A stretch of DNA of 64,000 bases, from positions 1 through 64,000 of the forward strand of contig JAJPHH010000028.1 in assembly GCA_021325385.1 (NCBI GenBank), written 5' to 3'. The position numbers were made by a program, and so were the translations under genes. The stretch's first letter is position 1, and every line of letters begins with the position of its first letter. The notes beneath the pieces were generated by a model. That model was not told where the DNA came from and made no database searches. It saw only the letters and a program-made list of their open reading frames with translations. Source of the DNA: Alphaproteobacteria bacterium (GTDB taxonomy: Bacteria > Pseudomonadota > Alphaproteobacteria > Rhizobiales > Beijerinckiaceae). Below, in pieces: positions 24,292 through 32,967 of this stretch.

Positions 24292-25844
24292 GCGCCAAGG
24301 TCTACGTTCCCGGCGATTCGGCGGCGCTCTCGGTCGGCGCCGACGGGGTGGCGGCGGCCATCGGCGAGGAGGCGCGCCGGCGCGGCCTTGACGTTCAGAT
24401 CGTGCGCAACGGCTCGCGCGGCTTGTTCTGGCTGGAGCCGCTCGTCGAGATCGAAACGCCGGCTGGACGCCTCGCCTATGGACCGATCGAAGCGGGCGAC
24501 GTCGCCTCGCTGTTCGATGCGCATTTCCTTTCCGGCCGGCCGCACGCCAAAGCGCTGGGCCGCATCGACGAGCACCCGTACCTTAAAAGACAGCAGCGGC
24601 TGCTGTTCGCGCGCTGCGGCGTCGCCGATCCTCTGTCGATCGAGGATTATCGCGCGCATGGCGGCTTGAAAGGCCTCGAACGCGCGCTCGCGATCGGCCC
24701 GCAGGCGATTGTCGAAGAGGTGCTCGCCTCGGGCCTGCGCGGCCGCGGCGGCGCGGGCTTTCCTTGCGGGATCAAGTGGCGCACGGTCGCGGCGACCGCC
24801 GCCGACCAGAAATACGTCGTCTGCAACGCCGACGAGGGCGACAGCGGCACGTTCGCCGACCGCATGATCCTGGAGGGCGATCCCTTCGCGCTGATCGAGG
24901 GCATGGCGATCGCCGCCGTCGCCGTCGGCGCGACCAAGGGCTTCGTCTATATCCGCTCGGAATATCCGCACGCTTTCGCCAAATTCAACGCGGCGCTGGC
25001 GGCGGCGCGCAAAGCGGGGCTGCTCGGCCATTCCGTGCTCGGCTCGTCGCACGGTTTCGACATCGAGACGCGGCTCGGCGCCGGCGCTTATATTTGCGGC
25101 GAGGAGACGTCGCTGCTCGAGAGCCTGGAAGGCAAGCGCGGCGAGGTTCGCGCCAAGCCGCCGCTGCCGGCGATTTCCGGCCTGTTCGGCAAGCCGACCG
25201 CGATGAACAATGTGCTGACCCTGGCGTCGACGCCGTGGATTTTGACGCATGGCGGCAAGGCCTACGCCGATTACGGCATGGGCCGCTCGCGCGGCACGCA
25301 ACCCTTCCAGCTCGCCGGCAACGTCAAGCATGGCGGCCTCGTCGAGCTGGCTTTCGGCGCGACGATCCGTACGCTCGTCGAGGATTTTGGCGGCGGAACG
25401 CGCTCCGGCCGGCCGATCCGCGCGGTGCAGGTCGGCGGTCCGTTGGGCGCATATTTTCCGCAATCCTTGCTCGATACGCCGCTCGATTACGAGGCGATGC
25501 TCGAAGCCAAGGGCATGCTCGGCCATGGCGGGATCGTCGTTTTCGACGACACCGTCAATCTCGCTCGCCAGGCGCGCTTCGCCTTCGAATTCTGCGCCAA
25601 GGAAAGCTGCGGCAAGTGCACGCCGTGCCGGATCGGATCGACCCGCGGCTTCGAGACGATCGACAAGATCGTCGCCGGCGAGAACGCGGAAGCCAATATC
25701 GCGCTGGTGCGCGACCTATGCACGGTGATGACCGACGCCTCGCTTTGCGCCCTCGGCGGCTTGACGCCGCTGCCGGTCTTGAGCGCGCTCGATCATTTCG
25801 CGGAAGATTTTGCCCCCCGCCCGAAACGGCTTGCGGCGGAATGA
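24288..25844 (+). CDS. fdsB: NAD-dependent formate dehydrogenase, beta subunit
   Basis: A 518-residue NuoF-like flavoprotein starting at 24288 in an ATGA overlap with fdsG. An N-terminal thioredoxin-like part (1-100) precedes the NADH/FMN domain: GRGGAGFPCGIKW (about 162-174) and NADEGDSGTFADR (about 180-192). Near the C-terminus ESCGKCTPCR plus a later Cys bind a 4Fe-4S cluster. It reduces NAD with electrons that arrive from FdsA. The stop lies 10 bp before the fdsA start. Confidence 0.96.
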   Translation: MSAKVYVPGDSAALSVGADGVAAAIGEEARRRGLDVQIVRNGSRGLFWLEPLVEIETPAGRLAYGPIEAGDVASLFDAHFLSGRPHAKALGRIDEHPYLKRQQRLLFARCGVADPLSIEDYRAHGGLKGLERALAIGPQAIVEEVLASGLRGRGGAGFPCGIKWRTVAATAADQKYVVCNADEGDSGTFADRMILEGDPFALIEGMAIAAVAVGATKGFVYIRSEYPHAFAKFNAALAAARKAGLLGHSVLGSSHGFDIETRLGAGAYICGEETSLLESLEGKRGEVRAKPPLPAISGLFGKPTAMNNVLTLASTPWILTHGGKAYADYGMGRSRGTQPFQLAGNVKHGGLVELAFGATIRTLVEDFGGGTRSGRPIRAVQVGGPLGAYFPQSLLDTPLDYEAMLEAKGMLGHGGIVVFDDTVNLARQARFAFEFCAKESCGKCTPCRIGSTRGFETIDKIVAGENAEANIALVRDLCTVMTDASLCALGGLTPLPVLSALDHFAEDFAPRPKRLAAE

Positions 25845-25854
25845 GGAGGCGACG

Positions 25855-28701
25855 ATGGCTTTGATCCAAGAATTCGACGCCGGCACGCCGATCCGGGTCG
25901 GCCCCGCCAATGTCACGCTGACGATCGACGGCGAACAGGTCAGCGTTCCCGCCGGGACGTCGGTGATGGCCGCTGCCGCGACTTTGGGCAACAAAATCCC
26001 CAAACTCTGCGCGACCGACATGCTCGAGCCGTTCGGCTCCTGCCGGCTCTGCCTGATCGAGATCGAAGGCCGGAAGGGGACGCCCGCCTCCTGCACGACG
26101 CCGGTCGAGCCCGGCATGAAAGTTCATACCCAGACGCCGCGCCTCGCCGCGCTCCGGCGCGGAGTGATGGAGCTCTATGCGTCCGATCACCCGATCGACG
26201 GCCTGACCGGCGCCGCCAACGGCGATTGCGAATTGCTCGACATGGCCGGCGCGGTCGGCCTGCGCGAAGTGCGCTACGGCTATGACGGCGCCAATCATTT
26301 CGACAGTCCGATCGACGACTCCAATCCGTATTTCGCCTTCGATCCGTCGCACTGCATCGTGTGCTCGCGCTGCGTGCGCGCTTGCGCCGAGGTTCAAGGC
26401 ACGTTCGCTCTGACCATCGAGGGCCGCGGCTTCGCGTCGAAAGTCTCGGCCGGCGGCATGGATTTCCTCGGCTCGGAATGCGTCTCGTGCGGCGCCTGCG
26501 TCCAGGCCTGTCCGACCTCTGCGCTCAACGAGAAGAGCGTCATCGAGCATGGGACGCCGACGCGCGCGGTTTTGACCACCTGCGCCTATTGCGGCGTCGG
26601 CTGCACGTTCCGGGCGGAAATGCAGGGCGAGCAGGTCATCCGAATGGTTCCGTCCAAGAGCGGCAAGGCGAATGAGGGCCATTCCTGCGTCAAGGGCCGC
26701 TTCGCCTATGGCTACGCGACCCATAAGGACCGCATCGTCAAGCCGATGATCCGCGCCAGGATCACCGATCCGTGGCGCGAGGTCTCTTGGGACGAGGCGT
26801 TGACCTACGCGGCGAAGGAGTTCAAGCGCATCCAGGCGCAGTACGGCCGCGACGCGGTCGGCGCGATCACCTCGTCGCGCTGCACCAACGAGGAGACGTT
26901 CCTCGTCCAGAAGCTGGTGCGGGCCGGCTTCGGCAACAACAACATCGACACCTGCGCGCGCGTGTGCCACTCGCCGACCGGCTACGGGCTCGGCAAGACC
27001 TACGGCACCTCGGCCGGCACCCAGGATTTCAAATCGGTCGACAAGGCCGACGTGATCCTGGTGATCGGCGCCAATCCGACCGACGCCCACCCGGTCTTCG
27101 CCTCGCGCATGAAGAAGCGCCTGCGCCAGGGCGCGAAGCTGATCGTCGTCGATCCGCGCCGCATCGATCTCGTCCGCACGCCGCATGTCCAGGCGGACTA
27201 TCATTTGGCGCTCCGGCCCGGCTCGAACGTCGCGGTGGTCAACGCGCTCGCTCATGTCGTCATCACCGAAGGCCTGGTGAAAGAGGATTTCGTCCGCGAG
27301 CGCTGCGACCTCGAATCCTTCGAAGCCTGGGCGCGCTTCATCGCCGATCCAAAGAATTCGCCGGAGGCGACGGAGGGCATTTCCGGCGTGCCGGCGAAGG
27401 ACGTGCGGGCGGCCGCGCGGCTCTACGCGACCGGCGGCAACGGCGCGATCTATTACGGCCTCGGCGTCACCGAGCACAGCCAGGGCTCGACCATGGTCAT
27501 GGGTATGGCCAATCTCGCCATGGCGACCGGCAATATTGGCAGGGTCGGCGTCGGCGTGAATCCGCTCCGCGGGCAGAACAATGTCCAGGGCTCGTGCGAC
27601 ATGGGCTCGTTCCCGCACGAATTTTCCGGCTACCGTCATGTCGCGGACGATGCGACGCGTCAGGCGTTCGAATCGCTGTGGGGCGTGCCCCTGTCGAAGG
27701 AGCCGGGCCTGCGCATCCCGAACATGATGGACGAGGCGGTCGACGGCGCCTTCAAGGGGCTCTACATTCAGGGCGAGGATATCGCCCAGTCCGATCCCGA
27801 CACGCAGCACATCACCGCCGGATTGCGGTCGATGGAATGCGTCGTCATCCAGGACTTGTTCCTCAACGAGACGGCGCGCTATGCGCATGTCTTCCTGCCC
27901 GGCTCGTCCTTCCTGGAAAAAGACGGCACGTTCATCAACGCCGAGCGGCGCATCGGCCGCGTGCGCAAGGTGATGACGCCGCTCGGCGGCATGGCCGATT
28001 GGGAGGCGACGATCGCCTTCGCCAAGGCGCTCGGCGTCGAGATGCATTATTCGCATCCGTCCGAGATCATGGACGAGATCGCCCGGCTGACGCCCACTTT
28101 CGCCGGCGTCTCGTACCAGAAGCTCGATGAGCTCGGCTCGGTGCAGTGGCCATGCAACGAGCAGGCGCCGGAAGGCACGCCGATCATGCATGTCGACCGG
28201 TTCGTGCGCGGCAAGGGCCGCTTCATGCTGACCGAATTCATCGCCAGCGAAGAGCGGACAGGCCCGCGTTATCCGCTGCTGCTGACCACCGGCCGCATCC
28301 TGACCCAGTACAATGTCGGCGCACAGACGCGGCGGACGGCGAATAACGTCTGGCACGAGGAGGACCTGCTCGAGATCCATCCGTTCGACGCGGAGAGCCG
28401 CGGCATTGTCGACGGCGATCTCGTCTCGCTCGAGAGCCGCACCGGCCAGATTTCGCTGCACGCCAAGGTCAGCGACCGCATGCAGCCAGGCGTCGTCTAT
28501 ACGACCTTCCATCACGCCGTGACCGGGGCCAACGTCGTGACGACGGATTACTCCGACTGGGCGACGAATTGTCCGGAATACAAGGTGACCGCGGTTCAGG
28601 TCCGGCGCACCAACCATCTTTCCGATTGGCAGGAGCGCGACCGCGAAGAAGGCTTCTCGTTGCGGCGCATCGCCGAAAGGCTGGTCGATGCCGCCGAATG
28701 A
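25855..28701 (+). CDS. fdsA: NAD-dependent formate dehydrogenase, catalytic molybdenum subunit
   Basis: A 948-residue bis-MGD enzyme starting at 25855 behind GAGGAGG. N-terminal 2Fe-2S cysteines are at 52, 63, 66 and 80. Two ferredoxin-type 4Fe-4S motifs follow (CIVCSRCVRAC at 167-177; CVSCGACVQAC at 209-219), then the MGD-domain cluster CAYCGVGC (243-250). The Mo ligand Cys371 and the catalytic His372 lie in CARVCHSPTG, so this is a cysteine, not selenocysteine, formate dehydrogenase. It oxidises formate to CO2 in the cytoplasm. It overlaps fdhD by 14 bp. Confidence 0.97.
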   Translation: MALIQEFDAGTPIRVGPANVTLTIDGEQVSVPAGTSVMAAAATLGNKIPKLCATDMLEPFGSCRLCLIEIEGRKGTPASCTTPVEPGMKVHTQTPRLAALRRGVMELYASDHPIDGLTGAANGDCELLDMAGAVGLREVRYGYDGANHFDSPIDDSNPYFAFDPSHCIVCSRCVRACAEVQGTFALTIEGRGFASKVSAGGMDFLGSECVSCGACVQACPTSALNEKSVIEHGTPTRAVLTTCAYCGVGCTFRAEMQGEQVIRMVPSKSGKANEGHSCVKGRFAYGYATHKDRIVKPMIRARITDPWREVSWDEALTYAAKEFKRIQAQYGRDAVGAITSSRCTNEETFLVQKLVRAGFGNNNIDTCARVCHSPTGYGLGKTYGTSAGTQDFKSVDKADVILVIGANPTDAHPVFASRMKKRLRQGAKLIVVDPRRIDLVRTPHVQADYHLALRPGSNVAVVNALAHVVITEGLVKEDFVRERCDLESFEAWARFIADPKNSPEATEGISGVPAKDVRAAARLYATGGNGAIYYGLGVTEHSQGSTMVMGMANLAMATGNIGRVGVGVNPLRGQNNVQGSCDMGSFPHEFSGYRHVADDATRQAFESLWGVPLSKEPGLRIPNMMDEAVDGAFKGLYIQGEDIAQSDPDTQHITAGLRSMECVVIQDLFLNETARYAHVFLPGSSFLEKDGTFINAERRIGRVRKVMTPLGGMADWEATIAFAKALGVEMHYSHPSEIMDEIARLTPTFAGVSYQKLDELGSVQWPCNEQAPEGTPIMHVDRFVRGKGRFMLTEFIASEERTGPRYPLLLTTGRILTQYNVGAQTRRTANNVWHEEDLLEIHPFDAESRGIVDGDLVSLESRTGQISLHAKVSDRMQPGVVYTTFHHAVTGANVVTTDYSDWATNCPEYKVTAVQVRRTNHLSDWQERDREEGFSLRRIAERLVDAAE

Positions 28702-29524
28702 CGAGGCCGCCATCGAGGTTTCGGCGCGGGATTTCTCGTACCGGTCCGGCCCAGCCGGCGGCGCGCACAACCATGCCGTGGTGGTCGAGACGCCGATCAA
28801 CATCCTCTATGGCGGCGTCGGCTTCGCGGTGATGATGGCGACGCCTCAGGACCTGGAAGACTTCGCCTATGGCTTCTCCTTTACCGAAGGGATCATCGGC
28901 CGCGCCGGGGACATCCGCGGCGTCGAAATCTCGCGGCTGGATGGCGGCTTGAAGCTCGACATCGCGCTCGCCGGCGAGCGCATGGCCGCGCATCTGGCGC
29001 AACGCCGCGCGCTGTCGGGACGTACCGGCTGCGGTCTCTGCGGCGTCGACGATCTCGCTCATATGCCGCAGCCGCCGCGGGTTCCGCAACGCGTCGCGAT
29101 CGCGCCGGCGGCGATCAAGCGGGCGCTGTCGGCGCTCGAAAAGACGCAACAGCTCAACGCGGCGACTCGCGCCGCGCATGCCGCGGCATGGTGCGACCGC
29201 GACGGGGCGATCGTCGCGTTGCGCGAGGATGTCGGCCGGCACAATGCGCTCGATAAGGCGATTGGCGCGCTGCTCCGGCAAGGCGTTCCGCCGGACGACG
29301 GATTCTTCGTCATCACCAGCCGCTGCTCGTTCGAAATGGTCGCCAAGGCCGCCGCCTTCGGGGCCTCGACCTTGGTCGCGGTCTCGGCCCCGACCTCGCT
29401 CGCGCTGGAGCGCGCGGCCCAGTTCGGCGTGACGCTCATCGCGCTGGCGCGCGCCGATCACGCGACGCTCTTCGGCGCCGAGCCGGCCGCGACGCGCAAA
29501 TCCGACGGAGGCCTCGCCGCATGA
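28688..29524 (+). CDS. fdhD: Formate dehydrogenase accessory sulfurtransferase FdhD (FdsC)
   Basis: A 278-residue protein that carries sulfur from a cysteine desulfurase to the Mo cofactor and is required for active formate dehydrogenase. The sulfur-carrying pair is CGLC at residues 115-118 in GRTGCGLCGVDD. The MGD-binding C-terminal area has the typical EDVGRHNALDKAIG and SRCSFEMVAKAA motifs. Its ATG at 28688 lies inside the end of fdsA, and its stop overlaps the fdsD start. Confidence 0.95.
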   Translation: MPPNDEAAIEVSARDFSYRSGPAGGAHNHAVVVETPINILYGGVGFAVMMATPQDLEDFAYGFSFTEGIIGRAGDIRGVEISRLDGGLKLDIALAGERMAAHLAQRRALSGRTGCGLCGVDDLAHMPQPPRVPQRVAIAPAAIKRALSALEKTQQLNAATRAAHAAAWCDRDGAIVALREDVGRHNALDKAIGALLRQGVPPDDGFFVITSRCSFEMVAKAAAFGASTLVAVSAPTSLALERAAQFGVTLIALARADHATLFGAEPAATRKSDGGLAA

Positions 29525-29751
29525 GCGCGGAGAAAATGGCCAAGCTCGTACGCATGGCCAATCAGATCAGCGACTATTTCAGGACGCTGCCCGAAGCCGA
29601 AGCCGTCGCCAGCACGGCGGATCACTTGCGCCGATTCTGGACGCCGAAGATGCGCGGCGAGATCGCCGCCTTCGCCGAATCCGGCGGCGAAGGCCTCAAC
29701 AGAATCGCCGCCCAAGCCGTCGCCGCGCTCGGGGCGCGAACGGCTTCGTAG
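29521..29751 (+). CDS. fdsD: Formate dehydrogenase delta subunit
   Basis: A 76-residue small protein that completes the fds operon, with an ATGA overlap to fdhD. Its N-terminal half (KLVRMANQISDYFRTLPE) and the later DHLRRFWTPKMRGEI match FdsD, which aids assembly or stability of the complex. It has no cofactor motifs. A 119-bp AT-rich gap separates it from the transporter gene. Confidence 0.93.
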   Translation: MSAEKMAKLVRMANQISDYFRTLPEAEAVASTADHLRRFWTPKMRGEIAAFAESGGEGLNRIAAQAVAALGARTAS

Positions 29752-29870
29752 CTTTCGACAAAAGTCGCATCCGCCTCTCGTCAAGGAAAATGTGATCTTC
29801 TGGAAAATTTAAATAATATTCGGTGAAATGACCGGGGCGAACCTGCCGAGCGGCCCCGGGGGAGGGAATC

Positions 29871-31511
29871 ATGACAAGCGCCACTGCAGCGCAATTGCGC
29901 GATACGAACGCCGGTCTGCTGGATCGGGCGCGGATCATCGCCAGACCAGGCTTCAACCGTTGGCTCGTGCCGCCGGCCGCGCTCGCCATTCACCTCTGCA
30001 TCGGCATGTCGTACGGGCTCAGCGTATTTTGGCTGCCGCTGTCGCGCGCGCTCACCGGCGACAAGCCGGTCGCCTGTCCCGACCTCACTCTGTTCGGGTC
30101 GCTGTTCACGACGAGCTGCGATTGGCGCGTGAGCGACCTGCTCTGGGTCTTCACGCTCGGCATCGTCTTCCTCGGCCTTTCGGCCGCGGTCTGGGGCGGC
30201 TGGCTGGAGCGCGCCGGACCGCGCAAAGCCGGCTTCGTCGCGGCTCTATGCTGGGGCGGCGGCTTCGTCCTCGGCGCATTCGGCGTGTTCGTCCATCAGC
30301 TTTGGCTGATCTGGCTCGGCATGGGGATCATCGGCGGCGTCGGCCTCGGCCTCGGCTATATTTCGCCGGTCTCGACCCTGATCAAATGGTTTCCGGATCG
30401 GCGCGGCATGGCGACGGGCCTGGCGATCATGGGGTTCGGCGGCGGCGCCTTGATCGGCTCGCCGCTCGCCATTCTGCTGATGAGCCATTTCAAGACCGCG
30501 TCGTCGGTCGGCGTCTGGCAGACGCTGGCGACGATGGGCGTCATCTATTTCGTCGCGATGAGCATCGGCGCTTTCGGCTATCGCTTGCCGCCGGACGGCT
30601 GGCGCCCCGAGGGCTGGACGCCGCCCGCCGCGGCGGCGAAGCCGATGATCACCCATCGCGACGTCCATCTGAACGACGCGCACAAGACGCCGCAATTCTG
30701 GCTGATCTGGGCCGTGCTCTGCCTCAACGTCTCGGCCGGCATCGGCGTCCTCTCCATGGCTTCGCCGATGCTGCAGGAAATCTTCGCCGGCGCGCTGATC
30801 GGCAAGCCGGAAGTTTCCTTCGGCGCGCTCGACGCAGCGCAGAAAGGCGCCGTCGCGGCGGTCGCCGGCGGCTTCGTCAGTCTCTTGTCGCTGTTCAACA
30901 GCGCAGGACGCATCTTCTGGGCGTCGATGTCCGATTATATGGGACGAAAGAACACCTATTTCGTCTTCTTCGCGCTCGGCATCGTCCTCTACGCCTTGGC
31001 GCCGACCTTCGCTCATATCGGCTCGAAGGCGCTGTTCGTCGCCGCCTTCTGCGTGATCCTGTCGATGTATGGCGGCGGCTTCGCGACGGTTCCAGCCTAT
31101 TTGGCCGATATGTTCGGCACGAAATTCGTCGGCGCGATCCACGGCCGGCTGCTCACGGCCTGGTCGGTCGCCGGCGTGCTTGGACCGCTCGTGATCGGCT
31201 ATATCCGCGACGCGCAGATCGCCGCCGGCGTCGAACGCGATCAGGTCTACGATCGGACCATGTATATTCTGGCGGGCTTCCTTGTCGTCGGCCTGATCTG
31301 CAATGCTTTGGTGCGGCCGGTCGCGGCCAAATGGTTCATGAAGGATGAGGACGGGACGGCCGCGACGAAAGCCGACGTCCCGACCGGCTCGTTCGGGATC
31401 GGCTACGGCCGGCTCGATCTCGCCGCCGCAATCGCTTGGGCCGCCGTCGGCCTGCCGCTCGCCTGGGGCGTCTACCGGCTGCTCGACAACGCGGTGAAAA
31501 TCTTCAGCTAG
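29871..31511 (+). CDS. MFS carrier of the oxalate/formate antiporter (OFA) family
   Basis: A 546-residue twelve-span major facilitator. The first span GMSYGLSVFWLPLSRAL and the loop motifs GWLERAGPRKAG and WFPDRRGMATGLAIMGFGGGA are typical of the OFA family, which includes the Oxalobacter oxalate/formate exchanger. An extended loop near residues 62-85 carries two cysteines, and the C-terminus has extra residues after span 12, so transport could differ. It starts behind GGGGGAGGG, 119 bp after fdsD. The neighbourhood suggests formate, oxalate or another short acid as substrate. Confidence 0.82.
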   Translation: MTSATAAQLRDTNAGLLDRARIIARPGFNRWLVPPAALAIHLCIGMSYGLSVFWLPLSRALTGDKPVACPDLTLFGSLFTTSCDWRVSDLLWVFTLGIVFLGLSAAVWGGWLERAGPRKAGFVAALCWGGGFVLGAFGVFVHQLWLIWLGMGIIGGVGLGLGYISPVSTLIKWFPDRRGMATGLAIMGFGGGALIGSPLAILLMSHFKTASSVGVWQTLATMGVIYFVAMSIGAFGYRLPPDGWRPEGWTPPAAAAKPMITHRDVHLNDAHKTPQFWLIWAVLCLNVSAGIGVLSMASPMLQEIFAGALIGKPEVSFGALDAAQKGAVAAVAGGFVSLLSLFNSAGRIFWASMSDYMGRKNTYFVFFALGIVLYALAPTFAHIGSKALFVAAFCVILSMYGGGFATVPAYLADMFGTKFVGAIHGRLLTAWSVAGVLGPLVIGYIRDAQIAAGVERDQVYDRTMYILAGFLVVGLICNALVRPVAAKWFMKDEDGTAATKADVPTGSFGIGYGRLDLAAAIAWAAVGLPLAWGVYRLLDNAVKIFS

Positions 31512-31568
31512 CGGCGAGTCGCCCAGCCTTTACTCGCGGCGGCCGATCGCGTAGGACCTGGCCGCAAT

Positions 31569-31614
31569 AAGCCCCGGCGCCGGCCCCTTGTTGCTCGCGC
31601 CGGGGCTTGCTTTT
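31569..31614 (+). terminator. Rho-independent terminator after the OFA carrier gene
   Basis: Perfect 12-bp arms AAGCCCCGGCGC (31569-31580) and GCGCCGGGGCTT (31597-31608) enclose a 16-base loop and are followed by GCTTTT. The strong GC stem with a short T-run fits an intrinsic terminator. It ends only 14 bp before the purA start, so purA either starts inside this segment or is read through. Confidence 0.7.
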
Positions 31615-31627
31615 GAGGCGCGGTTCG

Positions 31628-32923
31628 ATGGCGAATGTGGTGGTGGTCGGCGCTCAGTGGGGCGACGAAGGCAAGGGCAAGATCGTCGACTGGCTGTCGC
31701 TCAACGCCGACGTCGTGGTTCGCTTTCAAGGCGGCCATAACGCCGGCCATACGCTGGTCATCGACGGCAAGACGTTCAAGCTGGCGCTCCTTCCCTCGGG
31801 CATCGTGCGGCCCGGCAAATTGTCGGTGATCGGCAACGGCGTCGTGCTCGATCCGCATTTCCTGATCGAAGAGATCGAGAAGATCCGAAGCCAAGGCGTC
31901 GAGGTGACGCCGGACAATCTCAAGATCGCGGAGAACGTTCCGCTGATCCTGCCGCTGCATCGCGAACTCGACGCGCATCGCGAATCCTCCAATCTCGTCG
32001 GCGTGAAGATCGGCACGACAAAGCGCGGCATCGGCCCTGCTTACGAGGACAAGGTCGGCCGGCGCGCGATCCGGCTGATGGACCTCGCCGAGCCGGACGA
32101 ACTCGACGCCAAGATCGATCGCCTGCTTGCGCATCATGATCCTTTGCGCCGCGGCCTCGGCCTGGAGCCGCTCGACCGCGCGGCGATCCGCAAGGACCTC
32201 GTCGCCGTCGCCGCGAAAATCCTGCCCTTTATGGCCGCGACCTACGATCTGCTCGACCGCGAGCGCCGCGCCGGCAAGCGCATCCTGTTCGAAGGCGCGC
32301 AAGGCGCGTTGCTCGACGTCGACCATGGGACGTACCCGTACGTGACCTCGTCGAACACGGTGGCGGGCAGCGCGGCGGCGGGCTCGGGCCTCGGGCCGGG
32401 CGCCATCGGCTATGTGCTCGGCATCGCCAAGGCGTATACGACGCGCGTCGGCGGCGGCCCGTTCCCGACCGAGCTCGACGACGATGTCGGCCGGCTGATC
32501 GGCAAGCGCGGCAACGAATTCGGCACCAATACCGGCAGGCCGCGGCGCTGCGGCTGGTTCGATGCAGTGCTCGTGCGGCAATGCGTGAAGACTTCAGGGA
32601 TCGACGGCCTGGCGCTGACCAAGCTCGACATTCTCGACGGGTTCGACGAGATCAAGGTCGCGACGCATTACCGGCTCGACGGCGAGACCGTCGATTATCT
32701 GCCGGCCGGCCAGGGCGCGCAGGCGCGGGTCGAGCCGGTCTACGAGACGATCGAAGGCTGGCGCGAGGCGACTGGCGGCGCCCGCTCCTGGGCCGCGTTG
32801 CCGGCTCAAGCGATCAAATATGTCCGCCGGATCGAGGAACTGGTCGGCGCGCCGGTCGCCTTGTTGTCGACCAGCCCCGAGCGCGAAGATACAATTCTTG
32901 TGCATGATCCGTTTCGGGACTAA
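31628..32923 (+). CDS. purA: Adenylosuccinate synthetase
   Basis: A 431-residue enzyme, close to the 432 of E. coli, that joins IMP and aspartate using GTP in AMP synthesis. The P-loop-like GDEGKGK is at residues 12-18 ([12 protein letters not shown]), followed by the active-site GGHNAGHT, with [13 protein letters not shown] and [14 protein letters not shown] motifs downstream ([11 protein letters not shown]). Start at 31628 is chosen because [17 protein letters not shown] is the conserved N-terminus; an in-frame ATG 21 bp earlier would add unconserved residues. Confidence 0.97.
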   Translation: MANVVVVGAQWGDEGKGKIVDWLSLNADVVVRFQGGHNAGHTLVIDGKTFKLALLPSGIVRPGKLSVIGNGVVLDPHFLIEEIEKIRSQGVEVTPDNLKIAENVPLILPLHRELDAHRESSNLVGVKIGTTKRGIGPAYEDKVGRRAIRLMDLAEPDELDAKIDRLLAHHDPLRRGLGLEPLDRAAIRKDLVAVAAKILPFMAATYDLLDRERRAGKRILFEGAQGALLDVDHGTYPYVTSSNTVAGSAAAGSGLGPGAIGYVLGIAKAYTTRVGGGPFPTELDDDVGRLIGKRGNEFGTNTGRPRRCGWFDAVLVRQCVKTSGIDGLALTKLDILDGFDEIKVATHYRLDGETVDYLPAGQGAQARVEPVYETIEGWREATGGARSWAALPAQAIKYVRRIEELVGAPVALLSTSPEREDTILVHDPFRD

Positions 32924-32967
32924 TGGCCTCTTGCTTGGGGGCTTGGACAGGATGACCGAACCCGATC

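Noticed and set aside
25555..28803. A very long open frame antisense to fdsA and fdsB
   Set aside because: It is Arg/Asp-rich with no recognisable domain, and the opposite strand carries unmistakable formate dehydrogenase subunits. High GC content with codon bias produces such mirror frames.
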